From Gammaproteobacteria bacterium (GTDB lineage Bacteria; Pseudomonadota; Gammaproteobacteria; SZUA-229), in contig JACPVK010000386.1 of the NCBI GenBank assembly GCA_016191795.1, forward strand, positions 1 through 9,588: 9,588 nucleotides of DNA. Direction: 5' to 3'. This document shows positions 1 to 6,806 of the stretch, in pieces. Both the position numbers and the translations under genes were made by a program. The notes beneath the pieces are model-generated. The model did no database searches. It saw only the letters and a list, made by a program, of their open reading frames with translations, and had not been told where the DNA came from. Numbering within the stretch: the first letter of the stretch is position 1; each line of letters starts with the position of its first letter.

Positions 1-12
1 CTGTGTCGTCAT
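1..12 (-). CDS. murG: Start of the next dcw gene, probably murG (partial, four codons)
   Basis: Only the first four codons are visible (Met-Thr-Thr-Gln); the gene runs off the low-coordinate end of the window. The start is supported by the ATGA overlap with the ftsW stop codon and by a strong Shine-Dalgarno sequence, GAGGAGG, four bases upstream inside ftsW. In the usual gammaproteobacterial dcw order the gene after ftsW is murG, the peripheral membrane glycosyltransferase that adds GlcNAc to lipid I to make lipid II. Nothing in four codons identifies the protein, so the name rests on synteny alone. Confidence 0.6.
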
Positions 13-1262
13 GCGGCCTCCTCGATCAGACTGCGTACATCTTTCGCCGCATTATCACGCGGCTTGCGGGCTTCACCCGAAGCCGGCCTGGGCATGGCCT
101 GAGTGCCACTGCACTCATAGTGAATGCGCAACAACAAACCGATAGCCGCCAGCACCACAATCAAACTGCTGCCGCCATAACTCATCAGCGGTAGTGTCAA
201 ACCTTTGGTTGGCAGCAGGCCCATGTTGACGCCAATATTGATAAAGCCCTGTATGCCCAGCCACACACCTATGCCATAGGCCAGATAAGCCGCAAACAGA
301 TTGCCATGCACTTCGGCACGTCGGGCAATCATGAAAGCCCGGGTAACCAGGGCGGCAAACAGGCCAATCACCAGCAACACACCCATCAGGCCAAATTCCT
401 CGGCCATCACCGCAAACACAAAATCGGTGTGCGCTTCCGGCAGGTAAAACAGTTTTTGTACGCTGTTACCCAGGCCGACGCCCGTCAGGCTGCCAGAGCC
501 AATGGCAATCAGGGACTGCGTCAGCTGGAAGCCGGTATCAAAAGGATCGGCCCAGGGATTGAGATACGCTGTCAGACGCTCCATACGATAGGGCGAGGAA
601 ATAATCAGGCTGGTCACTGCCGCACCAAACAGGCTGATAAATGCCACAAACTGCATAAAGTGCACACCACCGAGAAACATCATTGCCAGCACCGTCGCCA
701 TAATCACCACCGAGGCACCGAAGTCCGGTTCCAGCAGCAGCAATACCGCTGTGATAGCCACCAGAATCATCGGCTTCAAAAAGCCCCACAGGCTGGATCG
801 CACTTCTTCACCCTTGCGCACCAGATAACCGGCTACATAAATCAGCAGCCACAGCTTCACCAGTTCCGAGACCTGTACATTCAATATGCCCAGAGGAATC
901 CAGCGCCGTGAGCCATTAACCATTTTGCCAATGCCCGGAATCAACACCAGCAGCAGCAATAACAGGGAAAACCCCAGCAACCACATACCGGCACGTTCCC
1001 AGTTCACCAGCCGCACCTTGAGCATGAACATCAGCGCCATAATTCCCAGCCCGGCTGCGATCAACTGGCGATACAGGTAAAAGAAGGGCTGGCCGAACTG
1101 CCTGTCAGCCACGGTAATGGAAGCCGATGCCACCATTACCAGCCCCAGGCACAGCAGCACCCCGGTGATCACCAGCAACACGCCGTCCAGGCCTTCAGCG
1201 AAAATGGCTTTTTTGGCGCCGCGGCGGCTGGTGCTTTTGGTCAGCGGCAGGGCGAGCTTCAT
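9..1262 (-). CDS. ftsW: FtsW, septal SEDS-family peptidoglycan glycosyltransferase
   Basis: FtsW is a polytopic inner-membrane protein that polymerises lipid II into glycan strands at the division septum, working with the transpeptidase FtsI. The 417-residue product has a short basic N-terminus (residues 1-20) and roughly ten hydrophobic segments. SEDS landmarks in order are NGSRRWIPLG (116-125), NPWADPFDTGFQLTQS (235-250), LGNSVQKLFYLPEAHTDF (264-281) and LPTKGLTLPLMSYGGSS (350-366). Asp280 in HTDF aligns, by family knowledge, with the catalytic Asp of FtsW/RodA. The C-terminal 35 residues are polar and cytoplasmic. The segment VQVSEL (129-134) has Val131 where E. coli FtsW and many relatives have Pro (QPxE). 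The ATG at 1262 overlaps the murD stop as ATGA and has GGAGG seven bases upstream (1274-1270). The TGA stop overlaps the next start in the same way. The NPW and LPTKGLTLP motifs and the position after murD favour FtsW over RodA. Confidence 0.97.
   Translation of the reverse strand: MKLALPLTKSTSRRGAKKAIFAEGLDGVLLVITGVLLCLGLVMVASASITVADRQFGQPFFYLYRQLIAAGLGIMALMFMLKVRLVNWERAGMWLLGFSLLLLLLVLIPGIGKMVNGSRRWIPLGILNVQVSELVKLWLLIYVAGYLVRKGEEVRSSLWGFLKPMILVAITAVLLLLEPDFGASVVIMATVLAMMFLGGVHFMQFVAFISLFGAAVTSLIISSPYRMERLTAYLNPWADPFDTGFQLTQSLIAIGSGSLTGVGLGNSVQKLFYLPEAHTDFVFAVMAEEFGLMGVLLVIGLFAALVTRAFMIARRAEVHGNLFAAYLAYGIGVWLGIQGFINIGVNMGLLPTKGLTLPLMSYGGSSLIVVLAAIGLLLRIHYECSGTQAMPRPASGEARKPRDNAAKDVRSLIEEAA
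17..23 (-). promoter_or_regulatory. Shine-Dalgarno site of the murG-position gene
   Basis: GAGGAGG on the minus strand lies within the last codons of ftsW, with a four-base spacer (CCGC) before the ATG at 12-10. It is one of the strongest ribosome binding sites in the window, although the spacer is slightly short. It is the main evidence that a real gene starts at position 12. Confidence 0.75.
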
Positions 1263-2647
1263 GGCAAGGCCTCCACCAGCTGGGAAAAGACTTCACCGCG
1301 ATGGGTGTAACCGCGGAACATATCAAAGCTGGCACAGGCCGGCGACAACAGCACGGCATCACCGGCCAGCGCATGGGCGGCGCATTGCTGCACCGCATCC
1401 TGCATATTGCGGGCATGTATAACCGGCACCACGGCATCCAGCGCCTGTTCAATTTTGTCGGCGTCCTGACCCATCAGCACCACCATCCGCACCTTGTCTT
1501 TAACGGCCGCTTTCAGGGGCGAAAAATCCTGCTCCTTGCCCTGCCCGCCCAGTATCAGAATCAGCTTGCCACCGGTTTTGACACCTGGCGGTATCAGGCC
1601 GGCAATAGCGGCTTCGGTAGCGCCCACATTGGTGCCCTTGGAATCGTTGTACCAGACCACGCCGTGCTTTTCGGCCACCCACTGGGTGCGATGTGGTAAA
1701 CCTTTGAATTCGCGCAGGGCTTCGAGCATGTCACTCAGCGGCAAACTGGCCGCTTCACCCAGCGCCAGTGCTGCCAGGGCATTGGCCGTGTTATGGCGGC
1801 CGCCGATTTTCAGTTCGCTCTCGCGAATTAACGGGTGCTGGCCTTTGCATAACCAGGATTCGGCTTCGCCGGTTTCATTGACGATTTCCCGCAAACCAAA
1901 ATCATGCGCGTCCGGTTCATGCAGGGTAAATCCGCTGACCAGTCGCTGCCCGGCAGCCATGTTGCACACGCGTGCATCGTCACGATTAATCACCGCCACC
2001 TTGCACTGGTTGTAAACATGACGTTTCACTTCGCTGTAATGTTCGATGCCGTCATATCGATCCATATGATCCGACGACACATTCAGCACCACAGCCGCCA
2101 CCGGTTGCAGGTTGTACACGGTTTCAAGCTGAAAACTGGATAATTCCAGCACATACAAATCTGCCTGCTGTGTTAACAAATCCAGCGCAGGCGTGCCCAG
2201 ATTGCCACCCACGGCGACATTTAATCCGGCCCGTTTTGCCATCTCGCCAACCAGCGTGGTAACAGTGCTTTTGCCATTGGAGCCGGTAATCGCTACCACC
2301 GGTGCTCCCACTTCTCGAGCAAACAGTTCGATATCGCCCAGAGCTTCCACACCCTGCGCCAGCGCCGATTGAATCACCGCTTCGGTCATGGCCACACCGG
2401 GGCTAACCACCACACGCGATGCACTCAAAAACAGTGCCTCGTCAAACGCGCCTGTGTGAACCGGGGTATCCGGAAACTGCTGTTTGAATTCGGCCAGTGC
2501 CGGTGGCTGGGCACGACTATCCACAACCACGATTTCACTGGCCGCATCAAAGCCCTGGCGCACCAGATGGCGCACCACGGATACACCGGTGATGCCAAGA
2601 CCAACCACCAGGGTGTAGGGACGCTGCTTGTTATCGATAGTCACCAT
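1259..2647 (-). CDS. murD: MurD, UDP-N-acetylmuramoyl-L-alanine--D-glutamate ligase
   Basis: MurD is a cytoplasmic ATP-dependent amide ligase that adds D-glutamate to UDP-MurNAc-L-Ala. From the ATG at 2647 the product is 462 residues. It has an N-terminal UDP-binding Rossmann-like region with VVGLGITG (14-21), the ATP P-loop GSNGKST (122-128), SSFQLE (170-175), NVSSDHMDRY (189-198), NDSKGTNVGAT (334-344) and the C-terminal LLSPACASFDMF (433-444), all typical of MurD. The downstream start is preferred because the Rossmann motif then begins about 14 residues in, as in other MurD proteins. However, no good Shine-Dalgarno precedes it; the closest is TGGG, nine bases away. The frame stays open upstream to an ATG at 2755, six bases after the mraY stop. 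Starting there would add 36 residues, mostly encoded by a repeat element, and give 498 residues, long for the family. The stop overlaps the ftsW start by four bases. Identity is secure; the start is not. Confidence 0.95.
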   Translation of the reverse strand: MVTIDNKQRPYTLVVGLGITGVSVVRHLVRQGFDAASEIVVVDSRAQPPALAEFKQQFPDTPVHTGAFDEALFLSASRVVVSPGVAMTEAVIQSALAQGVEALGDIELFAREVGAPVVAITGSNGKSTVTTLVGEMAKRAGLNVAVGGNLGTPALDLLTQQADLYVLELSSFQLETVYNLQPVAAVVLNVSSDHMDRYDGIEHYSEVKRHVYNQCKVAVINRDDARVCNMAAGQRLVSGFTLHEPDAHDFGLREIVNETGEAESWLCKGQHPLIRESELKIGGRHNTANALAALALGEAASLPLSDMLEALREFKGLPHRTQWVAEKHGVVWYNDSKGTNVGATEAAIAGLIPPGVKTGGKLILILGGQGKEQDFSPLKAAVKDKVRMVVLMGQDADKIEQALDAVVPVIHARNMQDAVQQCAAHALAGDAVLLSPACASFDMFRGYTHRGEVFSQLVEALP

Positions 2648-2659
2648 AGCGTTTTGCCC

Positions 2660-2731
2660 AGTAGCAAGTGGCAAGTAGCAAGTAGCAAGGCAATGCGTTT
2701 CCTTGCTACCTGGACCTTGCAACTTGCTACT
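2660..2731. repeat. 72-base 7-mer array with inverted symmetry between mraY and murD
   Basis: On the plus strand, 2660-2687 holds four tandem 7-mers, AGTAGCA three times and AGTGGCA once (second), followed by AGG. The other half carries the unit in the opposite orientation: TTGCTAC at 2703-2709, TTGCAAC at 2717-2723 and TTGCTAC at 2724-2730. GTAGCAAGG (2682-2690) and CCTTGCTAC (2701-2709) form a perfect 9-base inverted repeat around a 10-base loop. The outer arms, AGTAGCAAGTGGCAAG (2660-2675) and the reverse complement of 2716-2731, match at 15 of 16 bases. The transcript could fold into a long hairpin directly upstream of the preferred murD start. It looks like an intergenic repeat or miniature element rather than ordinary coding sequence. 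No U-rich tract follows it, so it is not a classical terminator. Its copy number in the genome cannot be seen here. Confidence 0.8.
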
Positions 2732-2761
2732 GTTCCGAAAATATTCATAAATCATCCGCCG

Positions 2762-3847
2762 CTACCTGACCTTCAACGAAGCCAGGCCGATCAGCACCAG
2801 TACCACAGTGATGATCCAGAATCGCACTATCACCCGCGGTTCCGGCCAGCCCTTCAATTCAAAATGATGGTGTATCGGTGCCATGCGAAAGATGCGGCGG
2901 CCGGTCAACTTGAATGACGCCACCTGCAACATCACCGATACCGTTTCCATGACAAATATGCCGCCCATCACCAGCAGTATTAATTCCTGGCGTACCATCA
3001 CCGCCGCCACACCCAGTGCCGCACCCAAAGCCAGCGCGCCGACGTCGCCCATAAAAACCTGCGCCGGATACGTGTTAAACCAGAGAAAACCAAGTCCGGC
3101 GCCGATGATCGCGCCAAGAAACACCACCAGCTCTCCGACGCCCGGCACATAAGGAATGCCGAGGTAATTCGCGAAATGCACATGACCGCCAACATAGGCA
3201 AACACCGCCAGCCCACCCGCCACCATCACCGTCGGCATAATCGCCAGCCCATCCAGTCCATCGGTTAAATTCACCGCATTGGAGGTGCCGACAATGACCA
3301 GATAGGTAAACAGCACATAACCTATGCCAAGAGGTATCACGACATTTTTCAGGAACGGCACAATCAGCGTGGTTTCAACCGGCAGCGATGCCGACAGGTA
3401 CAAATAAATGGCCGCGGCAAAACCAAATAATGTTTGCCAGAAATATTTTTCTTTCGCCGACAAACCCTTGCTTTGTTTTTGTTTGATCTTGCGCCAGTCA
3501 TCCACAAAACCGATCCAGCCAAAACTCAGCGTCACCAGCAAGGCCACCCACATGTGACGGCTGCTTAAATCACTCCACAACAGGGTGCTGATACCCACTG
3601 CCAGCAAAATCAGCGACCCACCCATAGTCGGCGTACCGGCCTTGGACAAATGACTTTGTGGGCCATCGTTGCGCACGTTCTGACCAATTTTCATAATGGT
3701 GAGATGACGTATCAGCGCCGGCCCTACCCACAGTGAAATCATCAACGCCGTGAGGGTGCCGAGAATGGCGCGCAAAGTCAGGTAATGAAACACGCTGAAC
3801 CCGCGATGCACATTCGTTTGTAAAAAATCAGCCAGCATCAGCAACAT
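2762..3847 (-). CDS. mraY: MraY, phospho-N-acetylmuramoyl-pentapeptide transferase
   Basis: MraY is an integral inner-membrane enzyme that transfers phospho-MurNAc-pentapeptide from UDP to undecaprenyl phosphate, making lipid I. The 361-residue product is almost exactly the length of the E. coli enzyme and is made of many hydrophobic segments (ten in the family). Landmarks are SKAGTPTMGG (68-77), the Asp pair in GFVDDW (Asp116-Asp117), NAVNLTDGLDGLA (190-202), FMGDVGALALG (265-275) with the Mg-site Asp268, and the loop PIHHHFELKGW (324-334) with His326-328. All catalytic residues expected for the family are present. The ATG at 3847 is chosen because GAGGA lies seven bases upstream (3859-3855) and the N-terminus resembles other MraY proteins. 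A second Met at residue 4 is possible. Unlike its neighbours, mraY does not overlap the gene before it: an 89-base gap with a hairpin separates it from murF. The TAG stop is followed by a second repeat-bearing gap. Confidence 0.98.
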   Translation of the reverse strand: MLLMLADFLQTNVHRGFSVFHYLTLRAILGTLTALMISLWVGPALIRHLTIMKIGQNVRNDGPQSHLSKAGTPTMGGSLILLAVGISTLLWSDLSSRHMWVALLVTLSFGWIGFVDDWRKIKQKQSKGLSAKEKYFWQTLFGFAAAIYLYLSASLPVETTLIVPFLKNVVIPLGIGYVLFTYLVIVGTSNAVNLTDGLDGLAIMPTVMVAGGLAVFAYVGGHVHFANYLGIPYVPGVGELVVFLGAIIGAGLGFLWFNTYPAQVFMGDVGALALGAALGVAAVMVRQELILLVMGGIFVMETVSVMLQVASFKLTGRRIFRMAPIHHHFELKGWPEPRVIVRFWIITVVLVLIGLASLKVR

Positions 3848-3854
3848 GAAAGCT

Positions 3855-3859
3855 TCCTC
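3855..3859 (-). promoter_or_regulatory. Shine-Dalgarno site of mraY
   Basis: GAGGA sits seven bases before the ATG at 3847, within TGAGGAAG. It supports initiation independent of the upstream murF, consistent with the absence of overlap between the two genes. Confidence 0.75.
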
Positions 3860-3866
3860 ATAAACA

Positions 3867-3879
3867 GTCGCCCGGCGAC
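3867..3879. repeat. Small GC-rich palindrome upstream of mraY
   Basis: GTCGCCCGGCGAC is symmetric around one central base. The minus-strand transcript could form a five-pair stem (GUCGC with GCGAC) and a three-base loop, ending eight bases before the GAGGA ribosome binding site of mraY. It may be chance, or part of the larger repeat next to it at 3889-3924. No function can be assigned from sequence alone. Confidence 0.4.
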
Positions 3880-3888
3880 ACGGAACTT

Positions 3889-3924
3889 CCCTCTCCCGTT
3901 ATGGGAAAGGGCTGGGGATAGGGG
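3889..3924. repeat. GC-rich hairpin repeat between murF and mraY
   Basis: CCCTCTCCC (3889-3897) and GGGAAAGGG (3903-3911) form inverted arms around the loop GTTAT, followed by CT and the runs GGGG (3914-3917) and GGGG (3921-3924). As DNA, or as plus-strand RNA, one pair is a C-A mismatch. In the minus-strand transcript the same position is a U-G wobble, giving nine continuous pairs with loop AUAAC. The transcript has no U tract after the stem, so this is not a standard terminator, although it could slow polymerase or protect an mRNA end. From memory, CCCTCTCCC/GGGAGAGGG repeats with trailing G runs are frequent between genes in proteobacteria; I cannot confirm membership here. Confidence 0.7.
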
Positions 3925-3936
3925 AACAAGTCGGCA

Positions 3937-5277
3937 CTAAACAACATTTAAGCCCCCGACTACGGCATTCACCACACGCTCCATGCGCATAAAACGCGAA
4001 CCTTTTACCAGCACATTCACGTCTTTATTCAATTCAGATGTCAGCATGGCAACCAGTGCTTCATGACTCGGGTAATGACTGGCGCCTGCACCAAATGCTT
4101 CAACGGCAGCATGGCTGTTGTCACCCACCGCCAGCAAACGATGAACCCCGGTTTGTCTGGCCAGCTCGCCTGCGGTTTTATGCAAAGCCCGACTGTTGTC
4201 ACCCAGCTCGCCCATATCACCCAGTACCAGCCAGTGCTCGCCGGGCAAATCACACAACACCTGCAAACCGGCCTTGAGTGATGACGGATTGGCGTTGTAC
4301 GTGTCATCGATCAAGCGCGCGCCCTGCGGTGTGCGATGAAAATTCAAACGGCCTTTTACCGGTGCAAAATTTTCAAGTGCATCGCGCGCTTCATCCAGTG
4401 TGACACCCAGTGCAGCGGTGGCGGTGATGGCTGCCAACGCATTCATGGCGTTGTGATAACCCGGTATTGGCAAGTGAATAACCGTGTCGCCATCCTGCGT
4501 GGTAACTCGTAACTCTCCACCAGTTTGGCTGGCTTGCCATTGACCCTGCACATCGGCGCGACTGGTGACACCGAAAGTCAGGCAGCGACGTTTGCTGTTG
4601 ATGGATAACCAGTACGATGCAAACACATCGTCGGCATTAACAATGGCGACTCCGCCGTTTGGCAGACCGCCATAAATTTCACCCTTGGCGCGCGCCACCC
4701 CTTCGAGCGAACCAAAGCCCTCAAGATGTGCCTGACCGGCATTGGTAATCACCGCCACATCCGGACGCGTAATCGCGGTAAGCGCAGCAATTTCGCCGGC
4801 ATGATTGGCACCCATTTCAATCACGGCAAATTTTTCATTTTTCAGACGCAACAGCGTCAATGGCAAACCGATATCGTTGTTGTAATTACCCCGGGTTGCC
4901 AGCACTTCACCACGCTGCGCCAGAATGGCGGCGATCATTTCTTTCACCGTGGTTTTGCCGTTGCTGCCGGTAACGCCGATAATTTTTCCCTTGAACTGCT
5001 GCCGCCAGGCCGCCGCCAGTTTGCCTAAACCGTTGCGCGTATCACCTACGACCAGTTGCGGTAACGGGTGTGCACAAACCTGATCAACCATGGCTGCGAC
5101 AGCGCCGGCGTTTTGCGCCTGATCGAGAAACTGGTGACCATCAAAACGCTCACCTTTTATGGCTACGTACAGGGCGCCACTGGTTAAACTGCGGGTGTCG
5201 TTGGATACGCTGGTGAAGGTGATGTCAGGTCCGTGAACCTGTGCGTTAATCATTTTGGCAGCGGCGGACAATGTCAT
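3937..5277 (-). CDS. murF: MurF, UDP-MurNAc-tripeptide--D-alanyl-D-alanine ligase
   Basis: MurF is the cytoplasmic ATP-dependent ligase that adds D-Ala-D-Ala and completes the UDP-MurNAc-pentapeptide. The 446-residue product has an N-terminal substrate domain with SNDTRSL (25-31), the P-loop GSNGKTT in GVTGSNGKTTVKE (101-113), NYNNDIGLPLTLL (131-143), EMGANHAGEI (154-163), the C-terminal DDTYNANP (324-331), and KGSRFMRME (425-433) near the end. Length and motifs are normal for MurF; E. coli MurF has 452 residues. The frame is open to an ATG at 5298 inside murE. The ATG at 5277 is chosen because a near-perfect Shine-Dalgarno, GGAGGTG, lies seven bases upstream and because it overlaps the murE stop by one base (TGATG). 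The protein then begins MTLSAAAKMI, as expected. The TAG stop is followed by the 89-base gap before mraY. Confidence 0.97.
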   Translation of the reverse strand: MTLSAAAKMINAQVHGPDITFTSVSNDTRSLTSGALYVAIKGERFDGHQFLDQAQNAGAVAAMVDQVCAHPLPQLVVGDTRNGLGKLAAAWRQQFKGKIIGVTGSNGKTTVKEMIAAILAQRGEVLATRGNYNNDIGLPLTLLRLKNEKFAVIEMGANHAGEIAALTAITRPDVAVITNAGQAHLEGFGSLEGVARAKGEIYGGLPNGGVAIVNADDVFASYWLSINSKRRCLTFGVTSRADVQGQWQASQTGGELRVTTQDGDTVIHLPIPGYHNAMNALAAITATAALGVTLDEARDALENFAPVKGRLNFHRTPQGARLIDDTYNANPSSLKAGLQVLCDLPGEHWLVLGDMGELGDNSRALHKTAGELARQTGVHRLLAVGDNSHAAVEAFGAGASHYPSHEALVAMLTSELNKDVNVLVKGSRFMRMERVVNAVVGGLNVV

Positions 5278-6806
5278 CACGCGGCACCTCCGAAACAATT
5301 TTTAACTACCTGCATGTCGGAGAACGGGCGCTTTTCGGTACCGATGATTTGATAATCCTCGTGACCTTTGCCGGCAATTAACACGATGTCATCCGTGCCG
5401 GCCTGCGTTAGAGCATGACGAATCGCCTGTTCACGATCGTGTATCAAAGTGACCACAGACGAATTATTAAATCCGCTAAAAATTTCGTCGCTGATGGTTT
5501 GCGGGTTTTCCGTGCGCGGGTTGTCATCGGTCACAATGATTACATCCGCCAGCTGTTCGGCCGCCGCCGCCATCAGCGGACGTTTGCCGCGATCGCGATC
5601 ACCACCGCAACCGAAAACGCAAATTAATTTTCCGGCACAATGCGCACGCAAACTGCTTAGCGCCGAGGTTAACGCCTGCGCTGTGTGCGCGTAATCAATA
5701 ACAGCCAGCGGTTTATTTTTAACGCGGCAGGTTTCCATGCGACCCGGAACAGTTTTGAGCGCCTGCAGGCGACGCACCGCTTCATCAAAATGCACACCAC
5801 GAATCAACAACACCGCCAGCGTCGCCAGCACATTGGACGCGTTAAACGTACCTAATACATTTAGCTGCACATCGGCTACGCCCTGGGCGCATTGTATGTG
5901 CATATCGAGACCGCCGGCATGCGCGCGCACTTTCGAGCCGTGCAACATTTTCACATCATCCAGATTAACTGGCTGTTGCAGGCTGTAACCCCAGATATCC
6001 ACCCGGTCATGCAACTCGGTCGCCAGCTGGCGACCGAACACATCATCAAGATTGAGTACCGCAGCACGCAATTCCGGTCGTAAAAATAATAAACGTTTGG
6101 CTTCGCGGTAAGCTTCGACATCACCGTGATAATCCAGATGATCGCGCCCCAGATTGGTGAGTACCGCCAAATCAAAATCAACACCGTCCACTCGCTTTTG
6201 ATGCAAGCCATGTGATGACACTTCCATCGTCACCTGAGTGGCGCCTGCATCACGCAATTGCGCCAGCAATCCATGTACTTCAATCACATTGGGTGTGGTG
6301 TGGGTGGCGGTTTGTAACTGATTCAAAAGACCATTACCAATGGTGCCGATCACGGCACTGGGCAATTTGGCTTCCTGCAGGGCCTGGGCAACAAAATGAC
6401 TCACCGAGGTTTTGCCGTCGGTGCCGGTAATGCCCACCATGAATAAATCGTTCGACGGTGCATTATAAAAGCCGCTGGCAATAGCACCGAGTTTGTCCCG
6501 CAAATTCGCTACCGGCACACACACCACACGCGTCATCAGCGCCGACAACATTTGCTGGCAATACTGATCAAACTGGCGATCACACAATACGGCCACCGCA
6601 CCCTTGTTAACGGCGGCGTGTGCATATGCCAGGCCATGCTCTTTGGCGCCTTCGAGGGCCACAAAAATATTACCCGGTTGCACCTGTCGGCTATCCAGGG
6701 TTAAGCCGGTCACAGGTACATCCGGCAAATAATTGTGCGTGACAAAACCGGTGAGCAATTGCTTGAGCGTGATCTGGGCTGGCTGGGTTTTTTTCGCGGC
6801 CATCAT
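5277..6806 (-). CDS. murE: MurE, UDP-MurNAc-dipeptide--meso-diaminopimelate ligase
   Basis: MurE is the cytoplasmic ATP-dependent ligase that adds the third stem-peptide residue to UDP-MurNAc-L-Ala-D-Glu. The 509-residue product shows LDSRQVQPGNIFVAL (37-51) in the UDP-binding domain, the P-loop GTDGKTS (128-134), HTTPN (169-173), EVSSHGL (195-201), NLGRDHLDYHG (218-228), and EAK (235-237), whose Lys is the expected carbamylated residue. DYAHT (371-375), GCGGDRDRGKRP (399-410), DNPRTENP (428-435) and GKGHE (479-483) follow. The DNPR motif indicates meso-diaminopimelate rather than lysine, as in Gram-negative cell walls. The sequence starts ATGATG. The first ATG (6806) overlaps the ftsI stop by four bases and the second (6803) by one, so either could serve. 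The upstream Shine-Dalgarno is poor (G-run, then AAGG), suggesting coupling to ftsI. Gly220 replaces the Ser of E. coli NLSRDHLDYHG, probably neutral. Confidence 0.97.
   Translation of the reverse strand: MMAAKKTQPAQITLKQLLTGFVTHNYLPDVPVTGLTLDSRQVQPGNIFVALEGAKEHGLAYAHAAVNKGAVAVLCDRQFDQYCQQMLSALMTRVVCVPVANLRDKLGAIASGFYNAPSNDLFMVGITGTDGKTSVSHFVAQALQEAKLPSAVIGTIGNGLLNQLQTATHTTPNVIEVHGLLAQLRDAGATQVTMEVSSHGLHQKRVDGVDFDLAVLTNLGRDHLDYHGDVEAYREAKRLLFLRPELRAAVLNLDDVFGRQLATELHDRVDIWGYSLQQPVNLDDVKMLHGSKVRAHAGGLDMHIQCAQGVADVQLNVLGTFNASNVLATLAVLLIRGVHFDEAVRRLQALKTVPGRMETCRVKNKPLAVIDYAHTAQALTSALSSLRAHCAGKLICVFGCGGDRDRGKRPLMAAAAEQLADVIIVTDDNPRTENPQTISDEIFSGFNNSSVVTLIHDREQAIRHALTQAGTDDIVLIAGKGHEDYQIIGTEKRPFSDMQVVKNCFGGAA
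5285..5291 (-). promoter_or_regulatory. Shine-Dalgarno site that fixes the murF start
   Basis: GGAGGTG on the minus strand is complementary to seven bases of the 16S rRNA anti-Shine-Dalgarno tail and lies seven bases before the ATG at 5277. It overlaps the last codons of murE. The upstream in-frame ATG at 5298 would place this site downstream of the start, so that longer reading is unlikely. Confidence 0.8.

Noticed and set aside
306..911. A 201-codon plus-strand open frame opposite ftsW
   Set aside because: It is antisense to a conserved SEDS protein, is rich in His/Gln/Arg as expected from the complement of a hydrophobic gene, and has no recognisable motif.
1494..2015. Plus-strand open frame of 173 codons opposite murD
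   Set aside because: It lies wholly within murD on the other strand, with low-complexity Ser/Pro/Ala composition; it is a shadow of murD codon use.
2735..2790. Possible promoter ahead of murD (TTGAAG with a later TATGAA-like box)
   Set aside because: The spacing is about 21 bases and both boxes match poorly; the sequence alone does not support a promoter.
2369..2917. Plus-strand open frame of 182 codons crossing the mraY-murD junction and the repeat
   Set aside because: It runs antisense across two conserved genes and through the repeat, with no family resemblance and His-rich chance composition.
3889..3911. Intrinsic terminator between murF and mraY
   Set aside because: The stem is suitable but the transcript continues with AAGUUCCG rather than a run of U, and essential genes follow in the same direction.
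5278..5298. Upstream ATG at 5298 as the murF start, adding seven residues
   Set aside because: The strong GGAGGTG site lies between it and the ATG at 5277, and the shorter protein begins like other MurF proteins.
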